Made by a program: the position numbers and the translations under genes. Under the pieces are notes generated by a model. The model searched no databases. It saw only the letters and a list, made by a program, of their open reading frames with translations, and was not told where the DNA came from. A stretch of 31,511 bases of DNA from an uncultured Collinsella sp. (GTDB taxonomy: Bacteria > Actinomycetota > Coriobacteriia > Coriobacteriales > Coriobacteriaceae): contig CABUXM010000016.1 in NCBI GenBank assembly GCA_902495545.1, forward strand, positions 1-31,511, given 5' to 3'. The stretch's first letter is position 1; each line of letters begins with the position of its first letter. Shown one piece after another: positions 6,889 to 14,364 of the stretch.

Positions 6889-8085
6889 TTAGGCAACGAC
6901 CTTGGCGCGACGGATGGCCGGGAATAGCACCGTGATGGCGAGGATGACGCCCACGACGGCAATCGCCCCGCCCGCGAAGCCGATCCAGGCGATACCGGGA
7001 CCCGAAACCACGGCGCCGCCGATCGCGGTGCCCGTGCCGATACCCAGATTGAACAGGCCCGAGAAAATCGACATGGCGACGGCCGACGAGTCCGCCGGCG
7101 TGTACTTGATGAGCTCGGCCTGAAACGCCACGTTAAAGGCCGTACCACAGCAGCCCCACAACGCGCAGACGGCAAGCACCGCCACGAGCGCCGAAGCCGC
7201 GGGGGTCATGAGCAGCAGGGCCGCTGCCACGCCGGAAAGCGTGATAGCCAAGAACGGGAAGCGGTGCCCGTCGAACAGACGGCCAAACAGCCAGCTGCCC
7301 ACCAGGCCGGAGCAGCCAAACGCCGTCAGTGTCATGGTGATAGCGCTTGCGTCGACATGCGCGACCTGAGCCAGGAAGGGCTCGATATAGCTGTAACCCG
7401 CGTAGTAGCCGGTCGCAATAAAGACCGTGACCGCGTAGAGCGCGATCAGGAACGGGTTTTTAAGCAGCTCGGGCAGCTGTTTGACGGTAAAGCGCTCACC
7501 CGCCGGCATGGCCGGGAACACTGCCGCCTGGTACACCACCGCAGCGGCAGAGAAGGCCCCGACCGCGGCAAACGTCATGCGCCAGCCCACGGCCAGCCCG
7601 ATGGCGCGGCCGATCGGCAAGCCAAAGATCTGCGCGATGGACGAGCCCGTGGCGATCATGCTGATGGCGAGCGCGCCGTGGCGAGTGTCGACCAGGCGCG
7701 AGGCCATAATCGAGGCGACTGACCAGAACACGGCGTGTGCGCAGGCAACCACCAGGCGCGCGCAGACTAAGATGGGATAGGTCGGCGCCAAGGCGGACAG
7801 GAACTGGCCCAGCGAGAACACGGCAAGCACGCCCAGCAGCATCCGCTTGAACTCAAAGCGCGAAGCGAACACCATAAGCGGCAGCGACAGCAGCATGACA
7901 CCCCAGGCATAGACCGAGATCATGATGCCAGCTTGGGCCTCGGTGAGCGAAAACGATGCGGCGATGTCGGTCAGCAGGCCGATGGGCATGAACTCCGACG
8001 TGTTGAATACGAACGCGCAACAGGCGAGCCCGATAAGCGGGAGCCACTGCTTGAGTGAGATGCCATCTTGTCTTGCCTGAGTCAT
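6889..8085 (-). CDS. MFS efflux transporter, SotB/YdeA-like
   Basis: A 398-residue, 12-helix major facilitator (DHA1 type). The N-terminal part, CCAFVFNTSEFMPIGLLTDI then AGIMISVYAWGVMLLSLP and later ARLVVACAHAVFWSVASIMA and GLPIGRAIG with GWRMTF, follows E. coli SotB (YdeA), a sugar/arabinose-IPTG efflux pump. It would export sugars or small drugs by proton antiport across the membrane; the substrate is inferred. I chose the ATG at 8085-8083 because MTQARQDG follows a GGAGAGG ribosome binding site; a longer reading starting at 8133 would begin inside the promoter region. It is followed by two hairpin repeats and is likely transcribed from its own promoter at 8122-8151. Confidence 0.88.
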   Translation of the reverse strand: MTQARQDGISLKQWLPLIGLACCAFVFNTSEFMPIGLLTDIAASFSLTEAQAGIMISVYAWGVMLLSLPLMVFASRFEFKRMLLGVLAVFSLGQFLSALAPTYPILVCARLVVACAHAVFWSVASIMASRLVDTRHGALAISMIATGSSIAQIFGLPIGRAIGLAVGWRMTFAAVGAFSAAAVVYQAAVFPAMPAGERFTVKQLPELLKNPFLIALYAVTVFIATGYYAGYSYIEPFLAQVAHVDASAITMTLTAFGCSGLVGSWLFGRLFDGHRFPFLAITLSGVAAALLLMTPAASALVAVLAVCALWGCCGTAFNVAFQAELIKYTPADSSAVAMSIFSGLFNLGIGTGTAIGGAVVSGPGIAWIGFAGGAIAVVGVILAITVLFPAIRRAKVVA

Positions 8086-8121
8086 GTAGGAAACCTCTCC
8101 GATTGTCTTGGGCGGTGGGCG

Positions 8122-8151
8122 ATTATATAGCAACAGCCCCGCATCCGTCAG
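8122..8151 (-). promoter_or_regulatory. Probable promoter of the MFS gene
   Basis: Minus-strand TATAAT (8127-8122) is a perfect -10; CTGACG (8151-8146) 18 bp upstream is a 4/6 match to -35. The -35 sits in the loop of an inverted repeat CCGCATC/GATGCGG (about 8139-8163), which could be a regulator site. Confidence 0.6.
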
Positions 8152-8190
8152 TACAGATGCGGAGCCAAAATCGCGCAGACATTTGGGAGC

Positions 8191-8670
8191 CTAGTCCTCG
8201 GGCTCCCATCCGCGGCAGACATCGACCCAACCCTGGGCGTCGGACGCCGCCTCCAGCTCGGGCACCGAGAGCTCCACACCACTATGGCTGTCACCACATG
8301 CCGGGTAAACGGTGTCAAAACGCTTAAGCGACTCGTCCAGATAAACCGCCACACCCTCATTGATGCCAAAGGGGCAAACACCGCCGGGCGCATGCCCCAC
8401 GGCTTCCTCGACCGCAGCGCCGGGAATCATATGCGGTTTGCCGTGGAAGAACTTCTTGAATTTGGAGCTGTTGACACGCGCGTCCCCGGCGCACAGCACG
8501 AGCACCGCCGCGCCGTCGACATCGAACGCCATCGTTTTCGCGATCTGCGCGGGAGCCGTTCCCAGTGCCGCTGCGGCTTCCTCGACAGTTGCCGTCTCCT
8601 CCTGAGGCACAATCACACGGTCGCCAAAGCCCTTCGCTCGCAAATGCGCCATCGCCTTGTCAAACGCCAT
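8191..8670 (-). CDS. YbaK/EbsC family aminoacyl-tRNA deacylase
   Basis: A 159-residue YbaK-fold protein, the usual size for the stand-alone family. It shows the VEEAAAALGTAPAQIAKTMAF core with the catalytic-type lysine, VLVLCAGDARVNSSKFKKFF, and the loop GHAPGGVCPFGI that is characteristic of Cys-tRNA(Pro)/Pro-tRNA editing domains. It hydrolyses mischarged tRNA (Cys-tRNA-Pro in YbaK) in trans. The start MAFDKAM at 8670-8668 follows GGAGGAG by nine bases; an upstream Met at 8733 lacks such support. It lies 95 bp downstream of feoAB on the same strand, and a possible -10 TATACT at 8717-8712 could give separate expression. Confidence 0.88.
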   Translation of the reverse strand: MAFDKAMAHLRAKGFGDRVIVPQEETATVEEAAAALGTAPAQIAKTMAFDVDGAAVLVLCAGDARVNSSKFKKFFHGKPHMIPGAAVEEAVGHAPGGVCPFGINEGVAVYLDESLKRFDTVYPACGDSHSGVELSVPELEAASDAQGWVDVCRGWEPED

Positions 8671-8765
8671 AACTAAAAACTCCTCCGCCAAACCGACTGT
8701 TCGACAGAGGAGTATAGCCCGTGGATGCGCCATATACAGAGAGGCTTTGTTTGCAAACCGCTCGT

Positions 8766-11123
8766 TTACAAGCCAATCAGAACACCAACACCGTGGACCA
8801 GAAACGCCACGATCCAGGCGACCGTCACTTGAAACGCGAACACGGCAACGGCGTAGCGCGCGCCCAGCTCGCCCTTGACGGCGCCGATGGCAGCCACGCA
8901 GGGCGGGTACAGCAGCGTAAAGACCAGGAACACGTAAGCGGTAAACGGCGAAAACATGGTCGACAGCGCCGCGGGCGACGTTGCGCCCAAAAGCACCGTG
9001 AGGGTCGAGATGACGCTCTCCTTGGCGATAAGTCCGGTGACGAGCGCCGTGGATGCACGCCAGTCGCCGAAGCCGAGCGGCGCCAGCAGCGGAGCGATAA
9101 TGCTACCCAGACCGGCAAGTAAGCTCTGCGACTGATCGGCGACCACATTAAAGCGAATGTCGAACGTCTGAAGGAACCAGATGACCACGGTAGCGGCAAA
9201 GATAATGGTAAAGGCCTTGGTAATAAAGTCCTTGGCCTTATCCCATGCCAGCATCACCGTCGTCTTGACGCTCGGCAGACGGTAATTGGGGAGCTCCATG
9301 ATAAACGGCACCGGGTCGCCCTTAAATGCCGTACGGTTGAGCACCAAGGCCGCGATGCAACCGACCGCGATGCCGATCAGATAGAGCGAGACCATGGCGG
9401 GAACTGTCGCCTGCGGGAAAAACGCCCCGCACAGCAGACCATAGACCGGCAGCTTGGCCGAACAGCTCATAAACGGCGTGAGCATGACCGTCATCTTGCG
9501 GTCGTGCTCGGATGGGAGCGTACGGGTCGACATGATAGCCGGCACGGTGCAGCCAAAACCGACGAGCATGGGCACGAAACTGCGGCCCGACAGGCCGAAG
9601 CGACGCAACACCTTATCCATGACAAAGGCCACGCGCGCCATGTATCCGGAGTCTTCCAGAATGGAGAGGAACAAAAAGAGCACGACGATAATCGGCAGGA
9701 AGGTCAGCACACTGCCCACGCCCGTAAGCACGCCGTCGACAGCCAGCGAGCGCACCACGTCGTTGGTTCCGAACGCCTTGAGGCCCGCATCGGCCGAGGC
9801 GATGACGGCAGCGATGCCGTTCTCCATGAGTCCCTGCAACGCCGCGCCGATCACGCCAAACGTCAGCCAAAAGACGAGGCCCATGATCACCAGAAACGCC
9901 GGAATGGCTGTGTAACGACCTGTCAGGATGCGGTCAATCTTGACGGAGCGCACGTGTTCGCGGCTCTCGTGCGGCTTGACGACGCAGCGCCCGCACACGT
10001 CGCCGATAAAGCTAAAGCGCATATCGGCCAGCGCTGACAGGCGGTCGGTGCCGGCCTCGCCCTCCATCTGGGTAATGATGTGCTCGATGGCGTCGAGCTC
10101 GTTGCGATCCAGGTGAAGCGCCTCGGTTACCAGCTCGTCGCCCTCAACCAGCTTGGTTGCCGCAAAACGCACCGGGACATGCGCCGTCGCGGCATGGTCC
10201 TCGATAAGGTTGGCAATGCCGTGGATGCAACGATGCAGCGCACCGCCGTCCGAGCCATCGGGTGCGCAGAAGTCCAGGCGACCGGGGCGCTCGCGGAAAC
10301 GCGCCACGTGCAAGGCGTGATCCACCAGCTCGCCGATACCCTCGTTGCGGGCAGCGCTAATGGGGACAACGGGCACGCCCAACAGACTCTCGAGCAGGTT
10401 GACGTCGACGGCACCGCCGTTGGCCGTCACCTCATCCATCATGTTGAGCGCGATGACCATGGGGCGATCGAGCTCCATAAGCTGCAGCGTCAGGTACAGA
10501 TTGCGCTCGATGTTGGTAGCGTCGATGATGTCGATGATGGCGTCGGGATGCTCATCCAGGATAAACTGGCGGCTTACGATCTCTTCGCCCGTATACGGCG
10601 ACAACGAATAAATACCGGGCAGGTCGGTAACGCTTGCCTCGGGATGGTTACGGATAGTGCCGTCCTTGCGATCGACCGTCACTCCGGGGAAGTTGCCGAC
10701 GTGCTGGTTGGAGCCCGTCAGCTGGTTGAACAACGTGGTCTTACCGCAGTTTTGGTTGCCGGCGAGAGCAAAGTGCAGCGGCGCGCCCTCGGGCACGGCC
10801 GTCTTCGCGGCGCGAGGCGAATACGTCCCCTCGCCGAGTGCCGGATGCTTCGTCGTGCCAATTGCGGCGTTAGCGCGCGGACCTGTATCGGTGTCGTGAA
10901 TACCCACGAGCTCGATGCGAGCGGCATCGTCCTTGCGCAGCGTCAGCTCGTAGCCACGCAGGCGAATCTCGAGCGGGTCGCCCATGGGGGCGTACTTCAT
11001 CATGGTGACTTCGGTGCCCGGTGTTAGGCCCATGTCCAAAATATGCTGTCGGAGTGCCTGATCGTCGGATGTCACCGATGCGACAACGGCGTCCTTTCCA
11101 ATCTCGAGTGTATCGAGTCTCAC
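8766..11123 (-). CDS. feoB: Ferrous iron transporter, FeoA-FeoB fusion
   Basis: A 785-residue inner-membrane Fe(II) importer in which a FeoA/SH3-like domain (residues 1 to about 75, with HILDMGLTPGTEV and GDPLEIRLRGYELTLR) is fused to FeoB. The G domain has G1 AGNQNCGKTTLFNQLTG (near 121), G2 VGNFPGVTVDRKDG, G3 DLPGIYSL (167) and G4 NMMD. The membrane part carries the two Cys-containing gate motifs GFGCTVPAIMSTRTLPSE and PFMSCSAKLPVYGLL. The start is the GTG at 11123-11121, which has GGGGGAGG nine bases upstream; the ATG at 11174 lacks an SD. The G1 Gln (GNQN instead of the common GNPN) is unusual. A promoter and paired repeats resembling iron-regulator half-sites lie upstream. Confidence 0.95.
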   Translation of the reverse strand: MRLDTLEIGKDAVVASVTSDDQALRQHILDMGLTPGTEVTMMKYAPMGDPLEIRLRGYELTLRKDDAARIELVGIHDTDTGPRANAAIGTTKHPALGEGTYSPRAAKTAVPEGAPLHFALAGNQNCGKTTLFNQLTGSNQHVGNFPGVTVDRKDGTIRNHPEASVTDLPGIYSLSPYTGEEIVSRQFILDEHPDAIIDIIDATNIERNLYLTLQLMELDRPMVIALNMMDEVTANGGAVDVNLLESLLGVPVVPISAARNEGIGELVDHALHVARFRERPGRLDFCAPDGSDGGALHRCIHGIANLIEDHAATAHVPVRFAATKLVEGDELVTEALHLDRNELDAIEHIITQMEGEAGTDRLSALADMRFSFIGDVCGRCVVKPHESREHVRSVKIDRILTGRYTAIPAFLVIMGLVFWLTFGVIGAALQGLMENGIAAVIASADAGLKAFGTNDVVRSLAVDGVLTGVGSVLTFLPIIVVLFLFLSILEDSGYMARVAFVMDKVLRRFGLSGRSFVPMLVGFGCTVPAIMSTRTLPSEHDRKMTVMLTPFMSCSAKLPVYGLLCGAFFPQATVPAMVSLYLIGIAVGCIAALVLNRTAFKGDPVPFIMELPNYRLPSVKTTVMLAWDKAKDFITKAFTIIFAATVVIWFLQTFDIRFNVVADQSQSLLAGLGSIIAPLLAPLGFGDWRASTALVTGLIAKESVISTLTVLLGATSPAALSTMFSPFTAYVFLVFTLLYPPCVAAIGAVKGELGARYAVAVFAFQVTVAWIVAFLVHGVGVLIGL

Positions 11124-11170
11124 GTCCGCGTTCCTCCCCCGGCGCCCACGGGGCGTTGCATTTATGTTCA

Positions 11171-11199
11171 CCATGGCTAACCGTTTGCCATGGCTAACC
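11171..11199. promoter_or_regulatory. Candidate iron-regulator operator upstream of feoB
   Basis: The 12-bp sequence CCATGGCTAACC occurs twice (11171-11182 and 11188-11199), 17 bp apart, just downstream of the feoB -10. On the coding strand each reads GGTTAGCCATGG; GGTTAGCC resembles the half-site of DtxR/IdeR boxes. Position over the start of transcription fits iron-dependent repression. The identity of the regulator is inferred. Confidence 0.5.
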
Positions 11200-11212
11200 A
11201 ATTTATCCATGC

Positions 11213-11242
11213 ATGATAGCGCGAACACGCAACGATGTTCAA
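11213..11242 (-). promoter_or_regulatory. Probable feoB promoter
   Basis: Minus-strand TTGAAC (11242-11237) and TATCAT (11218-11213) are separated by 18 bp. The predicted start falls immediately before the CCATGGCTAACC repeats. Confidence 0.6.
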
Positions 11243-11297
11243 TCGACAGATCGGTGCAAGGGGAATTCTGGGCCATTGCCTCCCAGACGGGCCTGCT

Positions 11298-11470
11298 GCG
11301 GAAACCGAATCCCACTCCGGAACACCTAAACGGGATGGGCTTTCCGGTTGAGGCATCTAGCGGAAACTGCAGCCCGGAATCGGCGCTCAGACTGGGATGC
11401 AATTTCCCAATGGGGCCCTCGGGGAAACTGCGGCCCGGAATCTGCTCTCGAAACGGGACGCGGTTTCCCC
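11298..11470. repeat. Three-unit hairpin repeat array A
   Basis: Three imperfect palindromes of about 48 bp, each running from GGAAAC to GTTTCC or a variant, start at 11300, 11362 and 11423, a 61-62 bp period with 13-14 bp spacers. The third unit is the clearest: GGAAACTGCGGCCCG pairs with CGGGACGCGGTTTCC around a loop containing CTCGAAA. A second array with the same unit number and period lies at 15030-15202. There is no coding potential of recognised type. Confidence 0.85.
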
Positions 11471-11553
11471 GAGGACCAAAACAGCCGCCCGCCCCTCGAC
11501 AAAATGATCCGTTCCCTCCGTCGCATGCGGAACATCCAAGGAGTGTCCCAGGG

Positions 11554-11588
11554 TACCGGCACAATAGGAACGTCCCCAGCTGCCGGCA
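11554..11588 (-). repeat. GGGAC-loop hairpin element, copy 2
   Basis: On the minus strand TGCCGGCA (11588-11581) pairs with TGCCGGTA (11561-11554, one G-U). The loop GCTGGGGACGTTCCTATTG shares the GGGAC-N4-YTATT pattern with the elements at 6757 and 22709. It lies just beyond the terminator of the antiporter gene. Confidence 0.5.
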
Positions 11589-11605
11589 GCATTTCGCCGC
11601 AACAG

Positions 11606-11645
11606 CAAAAGCCCGCGCTGGCAACAAATGTCACCTGCGCGGGCT
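11606..11645 (-). terminator. Terminator downstream of the APC antiporter
   Basis: On the minus strand AGCCCGCGC (11645-11637) pairs perfectly with GCGCGGGCT (11618-11610), followed by TTTTGC. The 11646-11759 stretch between this hairpin and the stop codon holds no recognisable gene. Confidence 0.7.
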
Positions 11646-11759
11646 TGGTGGGCGCTCACAAAGGCACGTTACAGAGGCCCACGTCAGTTATGGATTACCG
11701 GACGGCACCGGCACGCGATGCCTCCGTCGGCTTACCAAGCGATGAAGCCTGCCGCAGTC

Positions 11760-13223
11760 TTAGACTATCGGCGCAATGCCGGCAAAGTGCAGATACAGCG
11801 AAATGATTGCCACGACAATGACCACCGCTGCGATCAGCTTGTCGTGCAGATGCGGAAGCACCGGTTTACCGCGGCCTCGCTCGCCCAGCATATAAACGGG
11901 AATGGCCGGAGCAAAAAGAATCGTCGTGATCATAACGCCCTGAAGACCCGTCGACCACACCAGGAACAATGTGTAGATGAAGCCGAGCGTACCGAAGAAG
12001 CGGGCTTTGCCGACGCTGGGCGCATGCGGCCCGTCCAGATGCTCGTTCTTCCAGCCAATCACCATGTAATAGGCAGCCGAGCAGACATACGGAACCAGAA
12101 TCGTGTTGACCGCGCAGCTATAGAAGAACTGGTAGGTGCTCGCCGCCACATACGACACGATCAAGAAAAGCTGCGTGATGCCGGAGCTCACGAGAACCGT
12201 TACCACCGGGGCGTCGTGCTTGTTCGTCTTGGCAAACGCCAGAGGGAAGGATCCCTGGCGCGCCGCCTCGAACGGCGTCTCGGACGCAATGATGACATAG
12301 CCCAGCAGCGCGCCGACCAACGAAAGGATAACGCCAAGGTTTACGATGGCAGCACCAACCGGACCGATTGCGCACTCGAGAATTCCCGCCATGGAGGGCG
12401 TTGCAAGCTGTGCCATCTCCTCGCGCGGCATAATGCCGAGCGACAGCATCGAGATGATCAGATACAGCGTGAATACAGCCGCAAATCCGAGCGCCGTCGA
12501 GCGGCCGACGTCACGCACGTACTTTGCACGGCCCGAGATAACGACAGCGCCCTCGATGCCCGTGAAGACCCAGACAAGGGCGATCATGGTCGAGACAACC
12601 TGCTCGCCAAAGCCAGGACCAGCCGGCTCTCCCCAGAAGTTGTCCATAAAGATATCGACGTTGAACTTACCCAGGAGCACGATACTCAGCACAAAGAGCC
12701 CCAGCGGCACCAGCTTCGCCAACGTGACGATCGTGTTAATGCCCGCAGCCTCCTTAACGCCACGAAGCACAAGGGCGGTAAGGAACCACAAAAACACGCT
12801 GGCGCAAACGATAGAAAGCAGGTTGTTACCCGCGCCAAACGCAGGGAAGAAATAGCCCAGCGCGCTAAACAGCAAGAGCGCAAAGCTCACGTTGGAAAGA
12901 CATGCGCTGATCCAGTAGCCCCAAGCGGAGTTGAATCCAATGTAATCGCCAAAACCGGCCGCAGCGTATGCATAGATGCCGCCGGTCAGGTCGGGACGGG
13001 CCTGAGACAAACCGTTGAACACCATCATCAGCGCAAAGACGCCAATAAAGCAAATTCCCCACGAGACGATAACCGCACCGGTATTTGCCCCACCTGCTGC
13101 CATATCGCCGGCAAGCGAAAAGATGCCGCCACAAATACTGGCGGTAATGACCATCATGGTCAGACGAAAGAGATCGAGGCCATTAGGGTCGATAATCTCT
13201 TCATTTTGAGCTTTAGAGGCCAT
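11760..13223 (-). CDS. APC-superfamily amino acid antiporter (basic amino acid type)
   Basis: A 487-residue membrane protein with about 12-13 helices. The first helix carries the substrate-backbone motif ITASICGGIFSLAGDMA, followed by GGIYAYAAAGFGDYIGFNSAWGYW and ALVWVFTGIEGAVVISGRAKYVRDVGRSTALGF, as in arginine/ornithine and related antiporters (ArcD/YdgI type). It would exchange a cationic amino acid against a product of its breakdown. It follows the DDAH gene by 109 bp, and the shared context suggests exchange of methylarginine or arginine for citrulline or ornithine; this is inference. The ATG at 13223-13221 has AAGGGGGTG upstream. A hairpin between the two genes may lower its expression relative to the enzyme. 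Confidence 0.88.
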   Translation of the reverse strand: MASKAQNEEIIDPNGLDLFRLTMMVITASICGGIFSLAGDMAAGGANTGAVIVSWGICFIGVFALMMVFNGLSQARPDLTGGIYAYAAAGFGDYIGFNSAWGYWISACLSNVSFALLLFSALGYFFPAFGAGNNLLSIVCASVFLWFLTALVLRGVKEAAGINTIVTLAKLVPLGLFVLSIVLLGKFNVDIFMDNFWGEPAGPGFGEQVVSTMIALVWVFTGIEGAVVISGRAKYVRDVGRSTALGFAAVFTLYLIISMLSLGIMPREEMAQLATPSMAGILECAIGPVGAAIVNLGVILSLVGALLGYVIIASETPFEAARQGSFPLAFAKTNKHDAPVVTVLVSSGITQLFLIVSYVAASTYQFFYSCAVNTILVPYVCSAAYYMVIGWKNEHLDGPHAPSVGKARFFGTLGFIYTLFLVWSTGLQGVMITTILFAPAIPVYMLGERGRGKPVLPHLHDKLIAAVVIVVAIISLYLHFAGIAPIV

Positions 13224-13260
13224 TGTATGTGCACCCCCTTCATCATGTGATCGAACGAAA

Positions 13261-13297
13261 GATGGCCCGGACGTCCCGAATCGGGTGCCGGGCCATC
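13261..13297 (-). terminator. Hairpin between DDAH and antiporter genes
   Basis: GATGGCCCGG (13261-13270) pairs perfectly with CCGGGCCATC (13288-13297), and the loop holds a nested CCCGA/TCGGG stem. On the minus strand it is followed by only TTTCGTT, so it is probably a partial terminator or an mRNA-stabilising 3' hairpin of the DDAH message. Confidence 0.6.
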
Positions 13298-13332
13298 GGT
13301 CAAGCGATCATCAGACTGTTACAGCTATCGCG

Positions 13333-14109
13333 TTAGAAGCGCAGCGACAGGCAAGAAAGGCCGCCGTCGACCTTGCGATACTCGGAGGTGTCAACGACGA
13401 GCGTCTTGTAGCCCAGATCCTGCACGGCCTTGAGCACAGTCGGATAGCCCTCGGCAACGATGACCGTACCGTTGACCCAGATGCAGTTGGCGCCGTACGC
13501 CTCGTCCTCGGGCACGACGATCTTGTTGTACTGGGCAAAGTCGGGCTTATCGATGAACTCACCAGAGACGAGCATGTTGTTGTCCTCGATGTAGTTGACG
13601 CCCGTCTTGAGGTGCAGGACCTCCTCCAGCGGAACCTCAGAACCCTCGAGGCCCCAGCCCTCGAGAATCTCACAGAACTGGCGGATGCCCTCTTCGTTGG
13701 TACGAGCGGAGCGACCGACGTAGAAATGGTCACCGACCATCATGACATCGCCGCCGTCGAGCGTGCCCGGAGAAACGATGTGCTTGACATGCTCGTCGTC
13801 AAAGAAGCGACGGACGGCCGGCTCGATCTCGTCCTTCTCGCCGTTGCGGCTATCGGCGCCGGGGTTGGTAATGATGGCGCCGCAGCGAGTGATAACGGCC
13901 GGATCTTCGACGAAGCAGCTGTCGGGATACTGCTCGAGTGCCGGCAGCACCGACACGTCAACGCCGCACTGCTCGAGCGCATGCTCGTAATCGTAGTGCT
14001 CCTCGATGGCGCGCTCGTAGATGGGCTGGCCAAGCTCGGGGGCACTCGTGATGCCATTGCTCAGGGACTTGCCGGGGCGGCGGATGATGACGTGACTGAA
14101 CTTGGTCAT
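13333..14109 (-). CDS. ddaH: Dimethylarginine dimethylaminohydrolase (DDAH)
   Basis: A 258-residue guanidino-modifying enzyme that follows Pseudomonas aeruginosa DDAH from end to end: FVEDPAVI (E68, D69), ITNPGADSRNGE, GTLDGGDVMMVGDHFYVG, VLHLKTG (H166) and the C-terminal DGGLSCLSLRF with nucleophile C253. The third triad residue is D118 (LDGGD), as in the mammalian enzyme, where the Pseudomonas protein has Glu. The family hydrolyses asymmetric dimethyl- and monomethyl-arginine to citrulline and (di)methylamine. It is much shorter than arginine deiminase (about 410 residues). The ATG follows AAGGAGG by seven bases. It is the first gene of a unit with an amino acid antiporter and is divergent from a GntR regulator. 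Confidence 0.9.
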   Translation of the reverse strand: MTKFSHVIIRRPGKSLSNGITSAPELGQPIYERAIEEHYDYEHALEQCGVDVSVLPALEQYPDSCFVEDPAVITRCGAIITNPGADSRNGEKDEIEPAVRRFFDDEHVKHIVSPGTLDGGDVMMVGDHFYVGRSARTNEEGIRQFCEILEGWGLEGSEVPLEEVLHLKTGVNYIEDNNMLVSGEFIDKPDFAQYNKIVVPEDEAYGANCIWVNGTVIVAEGYPTVLKAVQDLGYKTLVVDTSEYRKVDGGLSCLSLRF

Positions 14110-14206
14110 GATGATCCTCCTTGGATCTCTTAGCAGAGAGCGGGACTTCTTCGCGCCCGCCTTCCTTTCGATGGCTTTATCTTAGGGCGGTTTTCCTGTT
14201 TTGTAT

Positions 14207-14218
14207 ATTGTATACAAT
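14207..14218. promoter_or_regulatory. Palindromic operator, candidate GntR/FCD site
   Basis: ATTGTATACAAT is a perfect 12-bp palindrome preceded by the half-repeat TTGTATA (14201-14207). TTGTATACAA-type sites are typical of FadR/FCD-subfamily GntR regulators. It lies in the divergent region about 98 bp from the DDAH start, with the regulator gene on the other side. A second palindrome GTAAG...CTTAC is at 14241-14256. Confidence 0.65.
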
Positions 14219-14293
14219 CCTGAACGGTAGATATTCTTCGGTAAGCGTATTCTTACGTATCGGCGCAAAGTAGCATGATTTAGCTGGTCGTTC

Positions 14294-14299
14294 TATAAT
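14294..14299 (+). promoter_or_regulatory. Likely -10 element of the GntR gene
   Basis: A perfect TATAAT lies 65 bp before the GntR start. No good -35 is seen at 16-18 bp, so the promoter may depend on an activator or be weak. Confidence 0.4.
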
Positions 14300-14364
14300 T
14301 CAACTGAGCTATTCAAGTGAAACGTATTTGCTTTTAGAAATATACCGTTAAGGAACATAGGCTC

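Noticed and set aside
11121..11174. ATG at 11174 as the FeoAB start
   Set aside because: It has no Shine-Dalgarno sequence and lies at the putative operator; the GTG at 11123 has GGGGGAGG at the proper distance and begins the FeoA domain.
11628..13250. A 540-codon plus-strand frame opposite the APC antiporter
   Set aside because: It is rich in Arg, His and Gln, typical of an antisense reading of a membrane-protein gene, and the minus-strand product is a clear transporter.
13333..14109. Arginine deiminase (arcA) as the name for this gene
   Set aside because: At 258 residues with SCLSLRF at the C-terminus it matches DDAH; arginine deiminase is about 410 residues with an inserted helical domain.
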